Shown: positions 1 through 4,707 of the stretch, piece by piece
How the letters are laid out: the number at the start of each line of letters is the position of its first letter
How positions within the stretch are numbered: the stretch's first letter is position 1
DNA from: JAWXCH01 sp034440595
GTDB lineage: Bacteria > Planctomycetota > Planctomycetia > Pirellulales > JALHPA01
Reading direction: 5' to 3'
Length of the DNA stretch: 6,636 bases
Assembly (NCBI GenBank): GCA_034440595.1
Contig: JAWXCH010000198.1
Span: forward strand, 1 to 6,636
Notes under the pieces: generated by a model
Databases searched by the model: none
What the model saw: the letters and a program-made list of their open reading frames with translations, nothing else
What the model was told of the DNA's origin: nothing
Made by a program: the position numbers and the translations under genes

Positions 1-470
1 ATCGCTTGAACGGAACGAAAACCAGACTAGCGCGGCAGTCTTCGCTGGATGATGAGGATGTTGGTTTGTCATTCACACAGACGCTGTTGGTTGCCAACAA
101 GATGGATCTGCCCGATGCAACCGAGCGGCTGGCGCTGCTGCATGAAATGTGCCCGTTGGATTTGCCCGAGTTGGAGGTATCGGCAACGGCAGGGACAGGT
201 CTTGAAACGCTGCGGAATGATATCTATGCGGCACTGGATGTGGTGCGTGTCTATACGAAATTACCGACGCGCAAGACGGCGGACTTTGAGCGGCCATTCA
301 CGATGCGAAAAGGTGGCACCGTGCTGGACATTGCCGAACAGGTGCATCAGGATTTGGCCGCAAATTTCAAACACGCCCGAGTTTGGGGAGTCGGAATGCA
401 TGACGGCAGCATTGCCAAAGGAGACCATGTATTGCACGACAAGGACATTGTCGAACTGCACACCGGATAA
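1..470 (+). CDS. DRG/Obg-like GTPase with C-terminal TGS domain, 5'-truncated
   Basis: This is the C-terminal part of a P-loop GTPase of the Obg/DRG class. The frame is open to the window edge (first whole codon at base 3) and ends with TAA at 468-470. Counting residues from the TTG at base 6, the G4 guanine-specificity motif NKMD is at 31-34 and the G5 motif SATAGTGL at 59-66. A TGS domain follows from about 80 to 153, starting VRVYTKLP and containing HARVWG and DHVLHDKDIVELH. The G1-G3 motifs must lie upstream, so the TTG is internal, not the start. The TGS sequence resembles archaeal/eukaryotic DRG (Rbg) proteins more than YchF or HflX. In that family the TGS domain is linked to RNA or ribosome binding, so a cytosolic ribosome-associated role is inferred. 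The stop lies 12 bases before polX, which suggests co-transcription. Confidence 0.85.
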   Translation, partial: RLNGTKTRLARQSSLDDEDVGLSFTQTLLVANKMDLPDATERLALLHEMCPLDLPELEVSATAGTGLETLRNDIYAALDVVRVYTKLPTRKTADFERPFTMRKGGTVLDIAEQVHQDLAANFKHARVWGVGMHDGSIAKGDHVLHDKDIVELHTG

Positions 471-482
471 GTTTCCACGATC

Positions 483-2234
483 ATGACGAATGCAGAAATC
501 GCGACGCTGTTTGACCAGTTGGGGGATCTCTTGGAGTTCCAAGGTGCTAACGCGTTTCGTGTCCGCGCCTATCGCAATGCATCGCGCACGATTCGCGATC
601 TGGCCGAGCCACTCAGTAAAGTTGCCAATTCGGCGGATCGCAAGCTGACCGATCTGGATGGTATTGGAAACGATCTGGCCGAAAAGATCCAAACGCTGCT
701 GGACACCGGTCGACTGCCGATGCTCGAAGAGCTACAGGCGCAGATTCCGGCTAGTGTCATGGCGCTATTGCGCATACCGGGCCTTGGTCCCAAGAAGGCC
801 GCGATGCTGCACCGTGAGTTGAAAATTAACGGCCTGGAAGAACTGCGCGCTGCCTGCGAGGCGGGAGAAGTTCGCAAGCTCAAAGGATTTGGCCAGAAAA
901 CCGAAGCGACTATCCTGGCCGGGATCGGTTTTGCTGCGTCGGAAGAGGTCCAGCGGCTTTATTGGGCCGAGGCGGATCTGTTTGCCACTCAGATTCGGGA
1001 GTATTTATGCCCGTGCGTTAGCATAAAGCAATTGGAAATCGCCGGCAGTTACCGTCGCGGGCGTGAGACTATCGGGGATTTGGATGTGCTGGTGGACTCA
1101 GATAATCCCAACGAGGTCATGGATCGGCTGGCGACTTTTCCGATGCTCGAGCAGATACTTGGAAGAGGCGAAACCAAAATGTCGATCCGCCTGACCAATG
1201 CGCTGCAGATTGATTTGCGAATTGTGCCGACTCGATCCTTTGGCGCGGCGCTACAGTATTTCACCGGGTCGAAGGATCATAACGTTGTCCTGCGTGGTAT
1301 GGCCAAGCAACGCGGCCTGAAGATCAACGAGTATGGTGTGTTCAATGTCAGCGACCAGGATGAAGAGTCTGGCCCGACGGCTGGCGAATACATTGCCGGT
1401 GCTACGGAGGAGGATGTTTACGCGACTCTGAATCTGCCGCTTTTTCCTCCTGAACTTCGCGAAGCGCGGCGCGAGTTCGATTGGGCCGCTGCGGGAGAGC
1501 TGCCAAAGCTGATCGAGCTGGCAGACATTCAGGGGGATTTGCACATGCATACCACGGCCACGGACGGTCGCAATACGCTGGCAGAAATGGTCGCCGGCGC
1601 AATCGCCAAAGGGCTGAAATACATAGCCATTACGGATCATTCCAAACGTGTCAGTATGGCGAACGGCTTGGATGCCGACCGCGTGCGCAGACAATGGGAG
1701 ACGATCGACGAGCTGAATGCGACAAAACCTGGCATTCTGGTCCTCAAAGGGATTGAGGTCGATATTCTGGAGCTAGGTGGATTGGATTTGCCTGACGATA
1801 TACTGGAGCAGGCCGATTGGGTGGTCGCTAGCGTGCATTACGGACAGCAGCAGCCGATCGACCAGATCACCAAGCGCATAGTAGACGCCTTGGCCAACCC
1901 GGCGGTTTGTGTGATTGCCCATCCAACGGGACGGTTGATCAATCGTCGCAAGGAATATGCGGTGGACTTGGAAGCGGTCTATGAGGCGGCAGCACGCCAT
2001 CACAAGTTCTTAGAGTTGAATGCCAGTCCCAAACGGCTGGATCTGAACGACATCCATTGTGCGGCGGCAAAGCAATTGGGGATTCCAATTGTCATTTCAA
2101 CGGACGCGCACAGCGTGGAAGGGCTAAATGCCATGCGCTATGGGATCTTACAAGCGCGCCGAGCTGGGCTAACTGCTCAGGACGTGGCGAATACTCGTCC
2201 CTGGCCTGAAATTCAAAAACTCCTGCGACGCTAG
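483..2234 (+). CDS. polX: DNA polymerase/3'-5' exonuclease PolX (Pol beta fold plus PHP domain)
   Basis: This is a complete 583-residue bacterial PolX, close to the usual 570-580. The family does gap-filling DNA synthesis in base-excision repair and has Mn-dependent 3'-5' exonuclease/phosphoesterase activity in its PHP domain. Helix-hairpin-helix motifs lie near 55-73, 98-109 (IPGLGPKKAAML) and 132-148. The nucleotidyltransferase signature GSYRRG is at 188-193, with the metal-binding aspartates of DLD at 199/201 and a third at D244. YFTGS at 259-263 matches the sugar-selecting YFTGS of Pol beta. The PHP domain runs from about 350 to the end: DLHMH (H354, H356), TDH (D385, H386), GIEVD (E425), SVHYG (H452), AHPTGR (H480), ELNASPKR and STDAHS (D541, H543). 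Both active sites look intact. The ATG at 483 fits the family N-terminus (MTNAEIATLFDQLGDLLE), though no good Shine-Dalgarno sequence precedes it. It probably forms an operon with the upstream GTPase. Confidence 0.96.
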   Translation: MTNAEIATLFDQLGDLLEFQGANAFRVRAYRNASRTIRDLAEPLSKVANSADRKLTDLDGIGNDLAEKIQTLLDTGRLPMLEELQAQIPASVMALLRIPGLGPKKAAMLHRELKINGLEELRAACEAGEVRKLKGFGQKTEATILAGIGFAASEEVQRLYWAEADLFATQIREYLCPCVSIKQLEIAGSYRRGRETIGDLDVLVDSDNPNEVMDRLATFPMLEQILGRGETKMSIRLTNALQIDLRIVPTRSFGAALQYFTGSKDHNVVLRGMAKQRGLKINEYGVFNVSDQDEESGPTAGEYIAGATEEDVYATLNLPLFPPELREARREFDWAAAGELPKLIELADIQGDLHMHTTATDGRNTLAEMVAGAIAKGLKYIAITDHSKRVSMANGLDADRVRRQWETIDELNATKPGILVLKGIEVDILELGGLDLPDDILEQADWVVASVHYGQQQPIDQITKRIVDALANPAVCVIAHPTGRLINRRKEYAVDLEAVYEAAARHHKFLELNASPKRLDLNDIHCAAAKQLGIPIVISTDAHSVEGLNAMRYGILQARRAGLTAQDVANTRPWPEIQKLLRR

Positions 2235-2274
2235 CACACGAGAGAGTACATGCCGGTTCATGGTTCGTGTGCTA
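2232..2274 (+). terminator. Stem-loop at the polX stop codon; possible terminator or 3'-end hairpin
   Basis: A perfect 10-base inverted repeat, TAGCACACGA at 2232-2241 and TCGTGTGCTA at 2265-2274, begins with the polX stop codon itself. The 23-base loop holds a second short stem, CATG at 2249-2252 pairing with CATG at 2259-2262. Its position at the end of the GTPase-polX pair, before a 293-base gap, suits transcript termination or 3'-end protection. No T tract follows (the next bases are AGTCTG), so it is not a canonical intrinsic terminator. Confidence 0.4.
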
Positions 2275-2527
2275 AGTCTGTTGAATTCCCCAGAGCACCG
2301 AGCTTGCCACCACCGCCGGACTCTTGCTTCTCCGGAGTGATATTTGAGCGAACGCATGCGGTCGGTATACTTCTCGCCAAAGTCTGGCGGGCGAAAGGTG
2401 GCGCAAGTTTTTTGCACCGCTGTATTTGGCGTTCTACCGGATTGAGCGATAGCCGCATCTCTGCTGTCGCCGAATCAGGGCCGGCCGCTACATGGCAAAG
2501 TGCAAGTCTCTCGAAAGATAAATCGGT
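2235..2527. other. Intergenic region between polX and the membrane-protein gene
   Basis: This 293-base gap contains the polX stem-loop at its left end. A weaker inverted repeat follows at 2316-2335 (CCGGA, 10-base loop, TCCGG). The promoter of the downstream membrane-protein gene should lie here if that gene is transcribed separately, but I cannot point to a convincing -35/-10 pair. An open frame from ATG 2250 crosses the gap and ends at 2531. It has no recognisable domain and is treated as doubtful. No tRNA, small RNA or repeat array is visible. Confidence 0.5.
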
Positions 2528-4456
2528 ATGAATGCAACGGAAATGCAAGCACGCTCCAATCCGACTCAGGAACAGTCGTCCCATACCGAGAAACAAACAG
2601 TGGCTAGCCGAGTTGTAACGAACTTTTGGAGGCTAGTTGATCGCTTTGAAAGTTTGGCGGATTCTCGACCAATCTTATTTGCAGTTCTCACCACCGCAAT
2701 CATGTTTGCGGTCACGTTTGGTGTCTTTGTACCCGGTTTTGATACCAACGACGATGCAATCATGAGCATGATCGCCTCGGGGGTGGGATTTGGCCTGAAG
2801 CCTGATGAGCATTTGATTTTCTCCAATGTGTTGATCGGTCAAGTGCTTAAGACTATGTATACCTGGTTGCCAAGCGTTCCCTGGTACGGGTGCTATCTGG
2901 TCGCGCTGCAGGCGCTGGCCAATGTGATCATGGTGTACTGCACGGTTCGCAGAGGATATTCACGCCCGCGAATTCGCTGCTACCTGATTTATTTCTTTGT
3001 TGCTGGATTGTACTTTTTGAACAATCTTCAGTTCACGACCACGGCATTCATGGTCGGGCAAAGTGGTGCTCTGTTATCGCTGCTGTCGCTTCAGCGATAT
3101 GCACAGGGAGAGCGGAGTTGGCGAATAGGTCTGACGCTGTGCCTGGCTGCGCCGCTGATGATCCTGGGCGGTTTGATTCGATTCGAGTCGTTGATGCTGC
3201 TGCTGGTGCTTTTGATGCCGGTATGGGCGTTTTTTATCTACGTACGGCCTTTGCGGCGGCAGAATTTTTTGCGAGTTGCCGCACTGGCGAGTATCGTCAT
3301 TTTCGTCAGTCTGGCCTGCAAGAGTTATAACACCGCCTACTATGAGGCAGATCCGGCCTGGCGCGATTTTTACTCGTACAATCGTCTGCGAGTGAATTTT
3401 AACGACCTGCGACTGGTTAGATATTCAGAGGAGAGCAAGACAGCTTTTGATAGTGTTGGCTGGAGTAAAAACGACGCGGGGATGATTTACGAATGGTACT
3501 ACGATGATGAGCAGCGCTATAGTGCTGCGAACCTGACGGCCATTCTAGAAGGGTATAACTGGGCACGTGAACGGATTAGTCCAGCGAACGTGGTGGATGG
3601 ATTATACATCACCCTTCAGCAGCCAAAATGCTGGATACTGCTGATGGCGTATCCATTTCTGCTGTACTACGTTGATCGACGCCACTTCAATCTACAACTG
3701 CTGACCGGCGTGAGTGTACTGGCTTGGACGGTCATTGCCGGACTGATCATGTTTGAAAAGTTGCCACCCGATCGCGTCTGGTTGCCGGCATTGGGGTTTC
3801 CCTTTGCGGTGGGCCTGCTGCTGACCAACAAGCAGTCTGAGTACGCATCAAAGCTGAACATGTGTTGGACATTGATTACCTGTCCGGCGGAACGAGCCAG
3901 CGAAAGAAAGTACTACACGATTTATCCATTTCGGATTTTTATCGCACTGCTCGCACTCAATACGATGTTTTGCCTGTGGAATGCAAATTATTCGCAGCAC
4001 CGACGGAGCCGCGCGCGTGTAAGGCAACACAAAACCATGGATGCGCTACTTGCTTCGCCTCACGTTGGCAAGGACAAATTGATCGTCGGCTGGGCGAACA
4101 GCTTGCCGTATGAAGGGGTGCGGATTTTTGCCAGTGCCAACTCCATTCGGCATCTGCATCTATTGGTGCTAGGTTGGCCGCAACGGACACCATTACACCA
4201 GGCAATCAAGGATCGATTTGGAATCGATGATCTGGCCAGGTCGCTTTATCAGCGCAAGGACATTTTCCTGGTTGCCGAGCCTGGCTACCAGAAGATGCTA
4301 GCCGACTACATCCAAGAACACTATCAGGCCGAGATTGGGTACCTCGAATGCCCCAAAGTCTCGAATCTGAACATCGTGCAGGGTGTCAGGCTGGAGAGAG
4401 CCGAAGATTCTAAGCAATTTCGCATGGCCGCTCCGCCCAAGTCAAAGCCGCAGTAG
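2528..4456 (+). CDS. Polytopic membrane protein of unknown function, GT-C glycosyltransferase-like layout
   Basis: This 642-residue integral membrane protein matches no characterised family I can name. A charged cytoplasmic N-terminus (about 47 residues) leads into a first helix at 48-67. Next comes an extracytoplasmic loop with an acidic FDTNDDA motif (71-77), then YTWLPSVPWYG (111-121). Further hydrophobic helices lie near 120-140, 150-166, 170-190, 199-216, 220-240 and 247-264. A hydrophilic loop with aromatic and acidic residues spans 265-367 (YNRLRVNFNDL, GWSKNDAGM, YYDDEQ). More helices lie near 368-382, 389-408, 414-432 and 467-485, followed by a soluble tail of about 155 residues. A first loop with clustered Asp, many helices and a soluble C-terminus resembles GT-C lipid-phosphosugar glycosyltransferases or flippase-like envelope enzymes. 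That function is inference. ATG 2528 is the longest start, and M6 (2543) is possible. The upstream GAAAGA is a weak ribosome-binding site. Confidence 0.85.
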   Translation: MNATEMQARSNPTQEQSSHTEKQTVASRVVTNFWRLVDRFESLADSRPILFAVLTTAIMFAVTFGVFVPGFDTNDDAIMSMIASGVGFGLKPDEHLIFSNVLIGQVLKTMYTWLPSVPWYGCYLVALQALANVIMVYCTVRRGYSRPRIRCYLIYFFVAGLYFLNNLQFTTTAFMVGQSGALLSLLSLQRYAQGERSWRIGLTLCLAAPLMILGGLIRFESLMLLLVLLMPVWAFFIYVRPLRRQNFLRVAALASIVIFVSLACKSYNTAYYEADPAWRDFYSYNRLRVNFNDLRLVRYSEESKTAFDSVGWSKNDAGMIYEWYYDDEQRYSAANLTAILEGYNWARERISPANVVDGLYITLQQPKCWILLMAYPFLLYYVDRRHFNLQLLTGVSVLAWTVIAGLIMFEKLPPDRVWLPALGFPFAVGLLLTNKQSEYASKLNMCWTLITCPAERASERKYYTIYPFRIFIALLALNTMFCLWNANYSQHRRSRARVRQHKTMDALLASPHVGKDKLIVGWANSLPYEGVRIFASANSIRHLHLLVLGWPQRTPLHQAIKDRFGIDDLARSLYQRKDIFLVAEPGYQKMLADYIQEHYQAEIGYLECPKVSNLNIVQGVRLERAEDSKQFRMAAPPKSKPQ

Positions 4457-4707
4457 GATTGTTAGGCGAGCAGTTATCGAGCGGCGTTCTGTGTTTTAAT
4501 TGGGGCGACCTTTTACTCATCATCCGTATGCCACTGGCTCCGCCAGTGAGGAGCCTGCCTGGCGTTGATCTCACTATTTCGCCAAGATGCGCAGCGTGTC
4601 CTGCTTGTTTTCACTTCTTCATTGGAGAGATGATCTGGCGAGCTTTAAGAAAAACCTCACCCGTCGCTGAGACAATGACCTCTCCCATTGCGAGCGTAAA
4701 AAAGTTT
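4457..4707. other. Intergenic region between convergent genes
   Basis: This 251-base spacer separates the 3' ends of the plus-strand membrane-protein gene and the minus-strand surface-protein gene, so terminators for both are expected here. It contains the palindromic hairpin at 4532-4548. Next to the minus-strand stop codon there is a run of six A at 4698-4703, read as TTTTTT on the minus strand. No strong stem directly precedes that run in the minus direction. A plus-strand frame crossing it (TTG 4459 to 4779) overlaps the convergent gene and has no recognisable feature. Confidence 0.5.
4532..4548. repeat. Perfect 7-bp palindromic hairpin, REP-like or bidirectional terminator candidate
   Basis: CACTGGC at 4532-4538 pairs perfectly with GCCAGTG at 4542-4548 across a TCC loop, 76 bases after the membrane-protein stop. 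It lies between convergent genes and would fold in transcripts from either strand. No T tract lies immediately beyond it on either strand. It could act as a bidirectional transcription block or be one copy of a dispersed REP-type palindrome. One copy in this window cannot decide between these. Confidence 0.4.

Noticed and set aside
6..8. TTG as the start codon of the first gene
   Set aside because: The frame continues to the window edge and the essential GTPase motifs G1-G3 are missing, so the true start lies upstream.
1251..1694. 147-codon antisense frame inside polX
   Set aside because: It lies opposite the conserved Pol beta/PHP junction of an intact polX, whose codon structure explains the open antisense frame.
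2316..2335. CCGGA/TCCGG inverted repeat in the intergenic region
   Set aside because: Five pairs with a 10-base loop is within chance for a GC-balanced 293-base stretch.
2258..2596. 112-codon minus-strand frame over the polX-membrane protein gap
   Set aside because: It overlaps the start of the membrane-protein gene, shows no recognisable motif, and has no better support than chance.
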